This document shows, one piece after another, positions 26,846-36,852 of a stretch of 64,000 nt of DNA. Position 1 is the stretch's first letter. Each line of letters starts with the position of its first letter. A model generated the notes under the pieces. That model searched no databases and was not told where the DNA came from. It saw nothing but the letters and a program-made list of their open reading frames with translations. Source of the DNA: JACXTP01 sp963789555 (GTDB taxonomy: Archaea > Thermoplasmatota > Thermoplasmata > Methanomassiliicoccales > UBA472); assembly GCA_963789555.1 (NCBI GenBank), contig CAWBKY010000009.1, forward strand, positions 1 to 64,000, given 5' to 3'. The position numbers were made by a program, and so were the translations under genes.

Positions 26846-28736
26846 ATGGGCATAGTCGATTGGGGAGATGCACCTCCGCTGGTGCAGACATGCAACGTGC
26901 CGGTCCTGGAATCCACGGAATGCGGCAATTGCCAGGAGGCACCAACCGGTGAGCATAACACCGCCGGGGGACATCAGGCCAGCCTTTGCCCACGATATTG
27001 AATTCATGCGCTCCCTGCCCGAAGGGGACTTCGGCCCTGGCTGCGGAAAGGCGGTCCTTCCGGAAGGCCGGATAGTGCTCATGAACAAGGTCCCCGGGCT
27101 GGACCGGATGGAGGAGATCATCGTGGACGGCGCGGTCATCGGCACCGCCCGGTACGATATCGGGGTCGGCTGGAAGATAATCCTCAGAGTGGCGGCTGCC
27201 AGGATGATGCAGGACGTCGCGAAGGGCATGGTCGTCGCCGACGACGGGGCGGTCGCTCCGATCCAGAAAAGCTCCAGCCTCATGGTGCCCGGAGTGGTGT
27301 CGGCGTTTGCCGGGATCAAGAAGGGCGACGAGGTCATCTGGTGGTCGAGTCCGGACACGCCTTTGCCACCGGAACCGCCAGGATGTCGACGGAGATGTGC
27401 CCAGCGGAAAGGGGGTGGCGGTCAAGACCCGATGGGCGGACCTGCCGGCGGAAAATGTCGCCGCGGCAGCCAACAGGACTGGGACATGGTCATCAGGGCC
27501 AATTCTCCAGTGATGAAGCCAGGATCTGGGACGCGATCAAGTTCATCAGGGAGACCATGGCGGAGTTCAAGGTCCCCGCGATGGTCTCCTTCTCCGGAGG
27601 TAAGGACAGCCTGGCATGCTGTTGACCAAGGATGCCGGACTGGACCTGCCGTCTTCTTCATCGATACCGGACTGGAGTTCCCTGAGACCGTTCATACGTC
27701 TACGATGTGGCAAAACAATACGATCTGGAACTGATCGTCGAGCACGCGCCGGAACACGCGTTCTTCGGCAACCTGAACTACTTCGGACCTCCCGGAAGGG
27801 ACTTCCGCTGGTGCTGCAAGACCAACAAGCTTGGCCCGACGGTGAAGGCCATAATGGAGCATTTCCCGGACGGTGTGCTGTCCTTCATAGGTCAGCGCAA
27901 ATACGAGTCGGAACAAAGGGCGGACAAACCCCGCATCTGGCGGAACCCATGGACGCCTGGACAGATCGGGGCCTCCCCCATTCAGCACTGGACGGCGCTG
28001 CATGTGTGGATCTATATCTTCATGCGCAAGGCGCCTTACAACCCCTGGTACAGCAGGGTCTCGACCGCATCGGCTGCTTCCTCTGCCCCGCCTCGGACCT
28101 GGCGGAGCTGGAACTGGCTCACAGAGCGAGGTCTGAGACGATGGAACGCTTACCTCGAGATATGCTGGAATCGATCGCCAGCCGAAGGAATGGGTCGGGC
28201 TGGGCTCTGGCGCTGGAAACGCATCCCTCCCTCGGTCAAGGAAGAGCTGGCCCGCAACGGCATAACCATCGAGGAACTATGAGGCGCAAAGGGGGACGAA
28301 TGGAAGGAGAAGCCAGAGACGACTGACCCTGCGGATGCAGGAGGGTTTCTCGCCCTGTGTGCCGGTTTCAGCATCGAGGGCGCGTTCTCCCGGAACTGGA
28401 CCTGATGCGGGTCGCGAACGTTCTCAACATGGTCGGGGCGGTCACCGTCAATGAGGAGGAGGGCTGGTGCTCCATCGATGGCGTAACCGTTTTCGATGGG
28501 GCGCCCTCATAGCAAAGGAAGGAACAGAAGACGATAAGGGAAAAAGTGGAAAAGGTGCGCAGAGCCGTGGTCAAGGCCGAGGAATGCGTCGGTTGCGGGG
28601 TGTGCGTCGCCAGATGCAAAGAGGGTGCACTTCTACTGGAACGGGACCGGGTGGATAGTTGAAATGCATCCATTGCGGTGGATGCATGGAACCCTGTCCA
28701 GCGGTCAGTTTCGGCGACACCACCTTCGATTTTTGA
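26846..28736 (+). CDS. PAPS-reductase-family PP-loop protein with zinc, PUA and 2x[4Fe-4S] domains, heavily frameshifted
   Basis: One large gene broken into many frames. In order: N-terminal Cys-rich start (DWGDAPPLVQTC, STECGNC); central acidic region; PUA-like domain (GRIVLMNKVPGLDRMEE...MVVADDGAVAPIQKS, VPGVVSAFAGIKKGDEV); PP-loop reductase domain (KVPAMVSFSGGKDSLAC, FFIDTGLEFPETVH, DFRWCCKTNKLGP, LSFIGQRKYESEQR, ASPIQHWTALHVWIY, IGCFLCPASDLAEL). It ends with a two-cluster ferredoxin (ECVGCGVCVARCKEGAL, CIHCGGCMEPCP). About 630 residues. This domain chain is known in methanogens, but its reaction, presumably sulfur transfer to a tRNA or cofactor, is not established. Confidence 0.82.
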
Positions 28737-28740
28737 AGAT

Positions 28741-28768
28741 CCCCCTTCCCTTATGAAAGGAAAAGGGG
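28741..28768. terminator. Hairpin between convergent genes (PAPS-reductase-like and ftsZ)
   Basis: CCCCTTCCCTT and AAAGGAAAAGGGG form an imperfect stem around ATG immediately after the plus-strand stop, flanked by T/A tracts on both strands. Its position between convergent ends makes a bidirectional terminator likely. Confidence 0.5.
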
Positions 28769-28799
28769 TGCTGCCGACGCAGCTCGTTTGCCCCCAGGT

Positions 28800-30104
28800 T
28801 CAGCGCACGAAGTCGATATCGTCGTCGTTGGCCTGGGCTGCTGGTACTGCGGCTGGGCTTGACTGCTGATGGCCCCTGTGGTGGGCCTTTGGCACGGGCT
28901 GCTGGGCCGTCGGGCGTCCGTTCCCTGGCTCGAGCATATGTACTTGATCTGGCGCCGGTGACGATCAGCAGGATCTTGATGGTTCCCTCCAGCTCCGGGT
29001 CGATGGAACATCCCCATATGATCCTGGCCCTTGGGCTGACGCTGTTGGTGACGATCTCGGCAGCCTTCTGGGCCTCGCCGACGGTCATGTCGGGTCCTCC
29101 GACGACACGGATCAGCGCACCCTTGGCCTCCTTCAGGTCGACCTCTCCCAGCATCGGGGAGGTAAGCGCCTCGTGGACCGCCGCCTTGACGCGGTCGTCC
29201 GCATCGGTGTTGGCCTCGCCGATACCGACGAATGCGACGCCGCCCTCGTTCATGACGGTCTGGATATCGGCGTAGTCCAGGTTGACCAGTCCGGGCTTGG
29301 TGATGATCTCGGTGAGACCCTTGATGGTCTGCATCAGCACCTCGTCCGCCACCTTGAAGGCGGCGTCGACCGGCAGCTTCGGGACGAGCTCCAGCAGCTT
29401 GTCGTTCGGGATCACGATGGTGGTGTCGCACACCTGCCTCAGCTTGTTCAGACCGGACAGTGCGTTCTCCATGCGGACCGTGCCCTCTGCCTTGAAAGGC
29501 AGGGTGACGACCCCGATGGTCAGCGCCCGGATCTGGTCCTTGGCGATGCTGGCGACGTAGTGGGCCGAGCCGGTGCCGGTACCGCCTCCCATGCCTGCGG
29601 TGACGAACACGATGTTGGCCCTGTTCAGGAAGTCCCTGATCTCCATGTCGTTCTCCCGGGCGGATTCCTCGCCGACCTCGGGCTTGGCGCCCGCGCCCAG
29701 TCCCCTGGTCCTGGACTTGCCGATGAGGATCTTCCTCGGCGCGCGGATGGTCAAAAGGTGCTTGGCGTCGGTGTTGATGGCGCAGAGCTGTGCACCCTTA
29801 TGCCGGCATCAACGCAGCGGTTGATGGTGTTGCAGCCGCCACCGCCGCATCCGATGATCTTGATACAGACATCCAGCTGGGCAGCGATGCGCAGAAGTTC
29901 CTCGTCCGAAGTGGACATCTGCGGCCCGGCCGCCATGTGGACGGGGGCTGGCTGCGCCATCGGCTGGGGGGCCGGTTGTGGCATCGGTTGTTGCTCAGGT
30001 GCCATTTGCGGTTGAGGCAACGGCTGAGGCTGAGCTCCGTTCTGTACATTCTGGCCTTGGTACTTGGTACCCGATAAAGCATTCTTTACCAAAGAGCTTG
30101 GCAT
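28800..30104 (-). CDS. ftsZ: Cell-division GTPase FtsZ with Pro/Gln-rich N-terminal extension, two frameshifts
   Basis: Tubulin-like GTPase forming the division ring. The first ~60 residues are rich in Pro and Gln (PQPLPQPQMAPEQQPMPQ, PAPQPMAQPAP). The GTPase domain starts at CIKIIGCGGGGCNTINRC. Near 29790 the frame shifts and continues KILIGKSRTRGLGAGAKPEVG and FVTAGMGGGTGTGSA, the nucleotide signature. Then NALSGLNKLRQVCD, GLVNLDYADIQTVM and IIWGCSIDPELEG follow. A second shift near 28945 is needed to reach a natural C terminus (AAQANDDDIDFVR) with stop at 28800. The uncorrected frame runs to 28705 as nonsense. Confidence 0.93.
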
Positions 30105-30188
30105 AAGTGCATCCCTATCCCTAGGTAAGGGTTACCATCAATATATATGTTACGAATAAAAATGGATGCTGGTATATGAAAAAACGGC

Positions 30189-30697
30189 CTAAACTTGTTG
30201 CCCGAGCGCGTCATCGGTCTGAGGTGCTATCTCCATGAACAGGTCTGGCCATATCACCAGGAAGATGCTCGGGGCACCTTCAAGGTCCTTCATGGTCTGC
30301 TGGTATATGTTCTCGGCTGAGAAGGGCATGCACACTGGAAGCCATCTTTAAAAGTAATATCGTGACCAGGTACATCGTCAGGCTGGCCGACCGACTCCCC
30401 CTGTGCCAGGCGGAATGCGACCGACTCATCGAAATAGTCCGTCCAGGTCCTTGTAGAGGAACCTGTGCATCTCCTCCACCGCGGCGTCTATCTCGTTGTG
30501 GAGCAAATTTGTGGTCGATGATCTCGATGCCCTTCCTGGTAAGGACGACCATGTCCATATCCGAGGATATCAATGACCCTACGCCTCGATGACGGGGCGA
30601 CCTCCTTCATCGAGGAATTCGTCAGATTCCCCAGGCCCCGCAGGCGTTCCTTGATCTCCACCTCCATGATGCGTTGGTCGATGAGGTCCTGGGCCAT
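30189..30697 (-). CDS. Uncharacterised ~169-residue protein, about five frameshifts
   Basis: Not recognised. Frames switch repeatedly, yet the joined pieces form a plausible soluble protein. In order: MAQDLIDQRIMEVEIKERL, RGLGNL, DEFLDEGGRPVIEA, GSLISSDMDMVVLTRKG and IEIIDHKFA; then NEIDAAVEEMHRFLYKDLD, YFDESVAFRLAQGESVGQ, DVPGHDITFKDGFQCAC, PFSAENIYQQTMKDLEG, PSIFLVIWPDLFMEIAP, ending LGQQV at 30189. The start lies 1 nt after the stop of the HEAT-like gene. Pieces read singly would be missed as coding. Function unknown; the pairing with the HEAT-like protein suggests a joint role. Confidence 0.55.
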
Positions 30698-30698
30698 G

Positions 30699-31322
30699 TC
30701 ATATTTTCGGGACCTGTTGACTTACCGCTGTCAATAGCGATTGCTCGATTTGGGCATTATCCAGTCCGATCTTCTCGAGATCTGGGGCCATCTTCAACAT
30801 GTCGGCCAGATAGTTGTTGAGGCTCTCGCTGTTCTGATATCTCCGCCTCAGGAACTCCAAGCAGACGCTGACATCACCTATCGCCTTGACCAGCTCGCCA
30901 TCTAGGAACGAGACCTTGGACAGGTCCAACAATGTCTCGATGTCTCTTACGTCCAATCCCCTCTGTCTCGCGAGCTCAATTAGGGAGTATGTCTGCTCGA
31001 ACAGGATCGGATACGGCCTGGCGGGGTCCCCCCAGATGTGCGGTATGCATATCGCCGCACCTTTGCGCACCTCTCGTGATGGATGGGAAAGGCCATCGAG
31101 GATGGCCTCCTGGGATTCGTCCCTCTCCGATATCCTGCTTAGAAGAAGGCGGACGTTGTCCCTTGCCTTATCGTTCTCGCAATCATAGTGACGAAGAAGC
31201 ATGATGGTCACGGACCATGGCTCTCGGTCGGCCATCTCGAGAACGCGATTCTGGGTCCATCTACGTTCAAAGGCCAGAGCTGAGGAGAGGCGCCCCTCGA
31301 GGGAAGCCTCCACCTTGGACAC
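30699..31322 (-). CDS. Helical (HEAT-like) protein of unknown function
   Basis: 207 residues, nearly all predicted helix: repeated helical hairpins such as PWSVTIMLLRHYDCENDKA, DNVRLLLSRISERDES, LDGLSHPSREVRKGAAIC and a C-terminal DLEKIGLDNAQIEQSL. No enzyme motif. The given frame starts at GTG 31322. A plausible N-terminal extension (MVMTKDQADHRLAP) lies in another frame just upstream and could be joined by one indel. The stop is 1 nt from the next gene, forming a two-gene unit that faces the Roadblock gene at 31573 across about 250 nt. Confidence 0.65.
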   Translation of the reverse strand: MSKVEASLEGRLSSALAFERRWTQNRVLEMADREPWSVTIMLLRHYDCENDKARDNVRLLLSRISERDESQEAILDGLSHPSREVRKGAAICIPHIWGDPARPYPILFEQTYSLIELARQRGLDVRDIETLLDLSKVSFLDGELVKAIGDVSVCLEFLRRRYQNSESLNNYLADMLKMAPDLEKIGLDNAQIEQSLLTAVSQQVPKI

Positions 31323-31572
31323 CTCGGTGCGAGGCGATGGTCGGCCTGGTCCTTGGTCATCACCATACGGCCTTACTTATCTTGGAGGGAATTAATCACT
31401 CTTTCGTGCCCGTTATCGCAATGTGGGACAAGTGTAAGTCTCACAATGTAGCTCGTTTCCAAATCTGGAGGGTTGGATGACTTCTTGATTTTTCATTTCA
31501 GGCGATTGTCAGCGATAATTATTTTATTGCATCAACCCCATAAAGTGCCGGGATATCCCATCAGGTCCTGTC

Positions 31573-31919
31573 ATGCAAGAGATCGCAAAACTGAACAATA
31601 TCATGGCGAAGATGAACAAACTGGAGAATGTCACCACCGTTTTCGCATCCTCCCGAGCAGGGGTGTTCGCCATGGGCATGACCCCGAAGATGACGGACCG
31701 CGCCATGTTCTCGGCAATAACATCGATGATGCTAGGCGCCGCTGAACAGATGGGAAGGGAGATGGGGGATGAGCTCAGTTATATTGTGCTCAACCTGATG
31801 GATTCCAAGATGGTCATCATAGGAGCGGGACCTAAGCATCTGATTGGGATATTGGTGGATCCAAAGGCGACCCCGAAAAGACCGCCGTTGAGGCCAAGTC
31901 CATCGTTACCTCTACCTAG
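31573..31919 (+). CDS. Roadblock/LC7 (MglB-like) domain protein, frameshift near the end
   Basis: Small regulator of Ras-like GTPases or a dimeric scaffold. It starts MQEIAKLNNIMAKMNKLENV, then the core TTVFASSRAGVFAMG, then MFSAITSMMLGAAEQMGREM, strands ELSYIVLNLMDSKMVIIGAG and HLIGILVDPK. In the given frame it then becomes Pro-rich. One base change near 31863 restores GDPEKTAVEAKSIVTST and a stop at 31919. About 115 residues, the usual length. No Ras-like GTPase is adjacent. Promoter candidate ATTATTTTATTGC near 31522. Confidence 0.85.
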
Positions 31920-32066
31920 CGGGTCCTTTCGATAAGATACGATTCGATTGTGCCTTTTCTGTTTTATCCTTTAATTTATCTCTTTACCTTGAATTTTACC
32001 ACGGCCTCCTATCCTCATCTGCGGGATGCGCAGTTGTCTGAGGTTTGACAGAAATATCCCATTCCC
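31920..32066. other. Short intergenic stretch between convergent genes
   Basis: No gene seen. T-rich segments on the plus strand (CCTTTTCTGTTTTATCC, TTTAATTTATC) follow the Roadblock gene and probably terminate it. Confidence 0.4.
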
Positions 32067-32728
32067 TCACATTTTCTTCATACCGCGGCCCATCCACTCC
32101 GTGACGGATTTCGAGACATATCCTAAGGTGTTGCTGCCGGTACGGTGGTCCCCCCCGACCTTCGTCCTATGCTGGAAATGGCCTTGATGACGTCATCAGC
32201 GGTCAGACAATCGTCTGGGACGACCGTATATCCTGTGCCAAGTGATTCATTCTCGTGTGAATCGCTCCCTCCGGTCGCCGGTGCGCCCAGGTTCTGGGCC
32301 AGGACCGACGCCTTGCGATTAGAACTTCTATCGGACCTAGAGTTGTGGGCCTCGATGGCGTCGAAATGTCTTCCCAGAACGTTCTTCTCCCCTAATCCTG
32401 ACCAGTAACGATATGGGTGTGCGGCCACGGCGAAACCTCCGGCCGCATGGATCTGATCTATGGTATCCAGCACCTCGAGGTCCCTCTTTATCGGATTCGT
32501 CACGTTCAATGCCAATATATGACCGTACTTGCTACTGACCTCTATTGCTGGCACAACGATGAAGTCCTCCGGGTGCATATTGAGGGCCTCCCTGGCCCCA
32601 TCCGGGCTGTTATGGTCCAGGATGGCCGCTCCACCAAAGCCTTTCTCCTTGAGGATCCTGATAATGTCCTCGACCTTGTTCTTACCATCGGACGAGTGAT
32701 CTGTGTGAACATGAAGATCGAGCTTCAT
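32067..32728 (-). CDS. PHP-domain metal-dependent phosphoesterase, frameshift near the C terminus
   Basis: Amidohydrolase-like phosphoesterase with N-terminal HVHTDHSSDGKN, ILDHNSPDG, VPAIEVSSKYGHILAL, AAHPYRYW and TGGSDSHENESLG, which together supply the metal-binding His/Asp set. The given frame stops at 32123. A run of C/G near 32150 is an indel site, and the alternate frame gives GSNTLGYVSKSVTEWMGRG to a stop at 32067, as in related proteins. The start overlaps the metG stop (ATGA). Substrate unknown; RNase AM or histidinol-phosphatase-like activities are possible. Confidence 0.85.
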
Positions 32729-34946
32729 CTCACCTGTGCTCCATTGCCAAGCTCCCCATCTACTGTAATCAAGGTCCCTTTGGATGTGAAGAGGGGCAGG
32801 CCCTCCTTAGCATCAGCATTGGGAAGGAATATAGCCACCTGGGAGGGAACTTTCGCCCCGGTTGGGAACTTGACCTTGACCGGTCTACCTATGTCTACCT
32901 CCCCATCCCCACTTACGCGCCCGGTCCGGATGATGAACTTTTGGAAGTCCTGGAAGCTAAGTAGTTTCTCACCTTGGGCCAGACCTGAGCTTACCGATTC
33001 TCCCGGCTCTGCTGCCTCCCCGGGGGTCAGGGCGAACACCTTGCCATCGGACTCGGCCGCCAACATCATCCCTTGGGACTCCACCCCTCGAAGCTTTGCC
33101 GGTTGGAGGTTGGATACATAGACTATCTTCTTTCCCTTGAGCTGGTCCTTGCTATAGTAGGCCTTGAGCCCTGCTACCAGTTGGACCTCCTTACCTGCAT
33201 CCAGCTTCAAAACGTAGAGCTTATCGGCATTGGGATGGTCGCTCACGTCCAGGACCTTCGCCACCTTGAGGTTGAGCTTCGCGAACTCTTGGAAGGGGCT
33301 TTCCTCCTTTTCGGCGACGATCTTGTTGAACATGGGGCCTTGGCACTTTTAGGACCTTCCCCGGTTGGAGGGTCGACATCCATCGATGCCCAGGACCCCT
33401 TTCCGATGTGACCATCCTGTCCCATGGTCTCCCACACCTCGTTGGCGGACCGGGGAAGGAACGGGTAGCTCATTATCGCCAGTGCCTTCACTATCTCCAT
33501 GTTGAGGTTCAACATGGCCCCGCAGCGCTCCTTGTCGGTCTTCACCATGGACCATGGCGCCACTGCATCGAAGAAACGATTACCGAACTGTGCCAGGTCC
33601 ATGAGCGCCTTCAGTGCCTTCTTGAACTGGCAGACAGATAGGTGGGTCTCAGCCTCGACCTTGCAGGCGACGATGGCATCGAAGACCTCCTGACGTTCCT
33701 TTTCCGTCCCTTGCATGGGGAGGGGTGGGACCGAACCGTAGTTCTTCTGTGTGAAGCTCAGCACGCGATGATAGTAGTTGCCAAGGGTGGCCACGAGCTC
33801 GTTGTTGATCTTGGCGTCGAAGTCCTCCCAGGAGAAATCGGCGTCCTTCCCCTCGGGCATGTTCGCCGTTAGGTAGTATCGCACAAGGTCCGAGTCGAAC
33901 TTCTGCAAGAAACTGGGCACGTCGACGCCCACCCCTCTGCTCTTGGAGAACTTCTCGCCCTTGAAGGTGAGCCATTCGTTAGCGGGGACGTCATAGGGCA
34001 GATTGAGGCCACCATATCCCATGAGTATGGCGGGCCAGATGATGGTATGGAATGGTATGTTGTCCTTACCTAGGAAATAATATGACCGGACCTCCGGATC
34101 TGTCCAGAACTCCTTCCAGGCATCGGGTCGACCGATCGATCTTGCCCACTCCTTCGTTGCGGAGAGATATCCGATCACGGCCTCGAACCAGACGTATATG
34201 ACCTTGTCCTCGTAACCGGGAACTGGGACCGGCACTCCCCAGCTCATGTCCCGGGTGACGGCCCGGTCTATTAGACCGGCCTGAAGCCAGTTCTGGGTGA
34301 AGAGCTGGACGCTCGGTCTCCAATAATCCTTGTCTGAGACGTAACGGAGCAACGGTTCCTCGAACTCGCTGAGCCTGAGGAAGAAGTGTTCGGTCTCCCT
34401 CAGCTCTGGGTTGGAATCACAGTTGGTGCACTTGGCCCCTATCAGCTCCCCTGCCTCATGCGTCGTCCCACAGCTCTCACATTGGTCACCCCTCGATCTC
34501 TCATTTCCGCATTTTGCGCATGTGCCCAATACATATCGGTCAGGTAGGAACTTGGCACAACGGGGACAGTAGTACTGCATCGTCCCTTTCTTGACCAGTA
34601 GACCTTTTTTCAGAAGAGTTATGAAAATGTCTTGTACCACCTCGAAGTGGTTCGGAGTATGGGTCTTGGTGAAAAGACTGAATTCGATCCCTAGGTCCTC
34701 GATCGCCTTCTTGTTGATGCGGTGGTAGCGCTCCGCCACCTCCTCCGGGGTCGTGCCCTCCTTCTCAGCGGTCACGGTCACAGGTGTACCGTGCTGGTCG
34801 GAGCCAGATACCATCAGGACCTCATCACCTTTGAGAATATGGTACTTCGCGAAGATATCTGGGGGAAGGAGAGAGCCCGCCACGTGCCCGAGATGTATCG
34901 CGCTGTTAGAGTAGGGCCATGCCACGCACACCAATACCTTTGCCAT
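32725..34946 (-). CDS. metG: Methionyl-tRNA synthetase with C-terminal tRNA-binding domain, one frameshift
   Basis: Charges tRNA-Met. Class I core: VCVAWPYSNSAIHLGHVAG (HIGH motif), a four-cysteine double zinc knuckle (YYCPRCAKFLPDRY, GTCAKCGNE, QCESCGTTHEAGE, KCTNCDSNPEL) and the GEKFSKSRG (KMSKS) loop. Near 33340 the frame shifts and the second frame carries the EMAP/Trbp111-like domain (KLNLKVAKVLDVSDHPNAD, YVSNLQPAKLRGVESQGMM), ending at 32725. About 740 residues in total. The stop overlaps the PHP gene start. Confidence 0.96.
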
Positions 34947-35085
34947 GGGATCGGCTCAGAATCGTGCAACTATGATTTAAAGGTAACAACGATTGCCAGC
35001 ATCACCCGGTCATGAATTGGGGTCGTGTAGGCAACGACCGAATTGACAATCATATTTTTATCGAACCTCAATGTTTGCCATGAAC

Positions 35086-36852
35086 ATGCGTATCGCCGTG
35101 CTGCTCAGGGATCGGTGTCAACCAAAGAAATGTAACACCGAGTGCCGCAAATACTGCCCCAAGGTGCGTACCGGGGTCGAGGTGGTGGTCATCGAGGAGG
35201 ATGGCAAGCCATCCATCTCCGAGGAGCTATGCGCGGGATGTGGCATATGCGTCCACAAATGCCCTTTCGAGGCCATCAAGATCATCGGACTTCCCGATGA
35301 GCTCATGGATGATATCGTTCACCAATTTGGGGAGAACCAGTTCCGACTGTATCGACTCCCAGTGCCGAAGATGGGGCAGGTCACAGGAATCCTTGGTCCC
35401 AATGGTATCGGCAAGTCCACCTCCTTCAAGTTGCTCTCAGGTGAGATAGTGCCCAACCTCGGCCACTTCGATGCGCCACCGAGCAGGGAGGAGGTGCTCC
35501 AGCACTTTGCTGGAAGCGAGGTGAGCGACTATCTGGAGAAAGTCTATTCCAAGAAATTCCGCACCTCGATGAAACCGCAGTACGTGGACCGCCTTCCGGC
35601 CGTTTTCAAGGGACCGGTCATCGACCTGCTCCGAAGGGTGGAGGAGCGTATCGACGTGGATGAGGCGATCGGATTGTTGGAGCTGGAGGAGGCGGTCAAG
35701 CGTAACATGACCGAACTTTCTGGTGGAGAGCTGCAACGGGTCGCGGTGGCGGCGACCTTGATGAAGGAGGCGGACATCTACTTCTTCGACGAACCCTCCT
35801 CCTACCTAGACATCTATCAGCGCATCAAGATCGCGAAGATAATCGGGTCCATGGCCAAGGAGAAGCACGTTGTGGTCATCGAACACGACCTGGCCGTGCT
35901 GGACTTCCTGGCGGAGAACGTCTATCTGGTATTCGGCTCGGAAGGGGCCTATGGTGCCTTTGCCCAACCACGACAGGTTCGTCAGGCGATCAACGTTTAC
36001 CTCGATGGCTATGCCAAGGAGGAGAACATCCGTTTCAGGGAATACCCCATCCGCTTCGAGAGCCACCCCCCAAGGGACTCATGGCAGCAGTCGGAGCTCC
36101 TAGAGTATGAGGAATTGAGGTGTGAATATCCCTCTTTCAAGATGAAGGTGGACGCGGGTTCCATCAAGATCGGGGAGACCGTGGGAGTGGTTGGCCCGAA
36201 CGCGATCGGCAAGACAACGTTCGTCAAGATGCTTGCTGGGGTGCAAGCCCCAACAACGGGGAAGGTGGCGCGAAGCGTGAGGGTCTCCTACAAGCCCCAA
36301 TACATCACCCCAGACTTCGACGGGACGGTCCAAGAGCTCTTCCATGTATATGTGAAGGACTTCTTCGAGTCCGGATTCTTCCAGACCGAGATAGCTCATC
36401 CGATGATGCTCAAGCCATTGCTAGAGAAGAACGTCAAGAACCTCTCCGGGGGCGAGCTGCAGAGGGTGGCGGTGGCGCTATGCCTGGCAAGGGACGCGGA
36501 CATCTATCTGTTGGACGAACCTTCCGCCTATCTTGATTCCAATCAGAGGATGGAAACGGCCAAGACGATAAGGCGCACCATGGAGAAACGTGGCCGGAGC
36601 GCCTTAGTGGTCGACCATGACATTTATTTCCTGGACATGGTGTCCGATTCCATTATGGTGTTCGACGGGCGACCCGGGTTCGAAGGTCATGGCCAAGGTC
36701 CCTTCGACATGCGAAATGGCATGAACCGTTTCCTTGAGAAGGTCGACATCACCTTCCGGCGGGACAACGACACGAATAGGCCTCGGATCAACAAGCCAAG
36801 CTCACGCCTGGACAGAGAGCAGAAGTCCAAGGGCGAATACTATTACGCCTGA
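35086..36852 (+). CDS. ABCE1/RNase L inhibitor homolog, ribosome recycling ATPase
   Basis: Splits ribosomes after termination. The N terminus binds two 4Fe-4S clusters (RDRCQPKKCNTECRKYCPK and ELCAGCGICVHKCPFEAI). Two ABC domains follow: Walker A LGPNGIGKST and VGPNAIGKTT, signatures ELSGGELQRVA and NLSGGELQRVA, Walker B YFFDEPSSYLD and YLLDEPSAYLD. Intact; full length about 588 residues. Start chosen at ATG 35086 (MRIAVLLRDRC), matching family members and a TATA element at 35052-35061; ATG 35071 and 35080 are alternatives. Its end overlaps the convergent DedA gene by 10 nt. Confidence 0.97.
   Translation: MRIAVLLRDRCQPKKCNTECRKYCPKVRTGVEVVVIEEDGKPSISEELCAGCGICVHKCPFEAIKIIGLPDELMDDIVHQFGENQFRLYRLPVPKMGQVTGILGPNGIGKSTSFKLLSGEIVPNLGHFDAPPSREEVLQHFAGSEVSDYLEKVYSKKFRTSMKPQYVDRLPAVFKGPVIDLLRRVEERIDVDEAIGLLELEEAVKRNMTELSGGELQRVAVAATLMKEADIYFFDEPSSYLDIYQRIKIAKIIGSMAKEKHVVVIEHDLAVLDFLAENVYLVFGSEGAYGAFAQPRQVRQAINVYLDGYAKEENIRFREYPIRFESHPPRDSWQQSELLEYEELRCEYPSFKMKVDAGSIKIGETVGVVGPNAIGKTTFVKMLAGVQAPTTGKVARSVRVSYKPQYITPDFDGTVQELFHVYVKDFFESGFFQTEIAHPMMLKPLLEKNVKNLSGGELQRVAVALCLARDADIYLLDEPSAYLDSNQRMETAKTIRRTMEKRGRSALVVDHDIYFLDMVSDSIMVFDGRPGFEGHGQGPFDMRNGMNRFLEKVDITFRRDNDTNRPRINKPSSRLDREQKSKGEYYYA

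Noticed and set aside
26595..27473. A 292-codon minus-strand open frame across the aminotransferase promoter and the PUA/PAPS gene
   Set aside because: It crosses two promoters and reads as low-information sequence; the plus strand contains clear PUA-like and PP-loop motifs.
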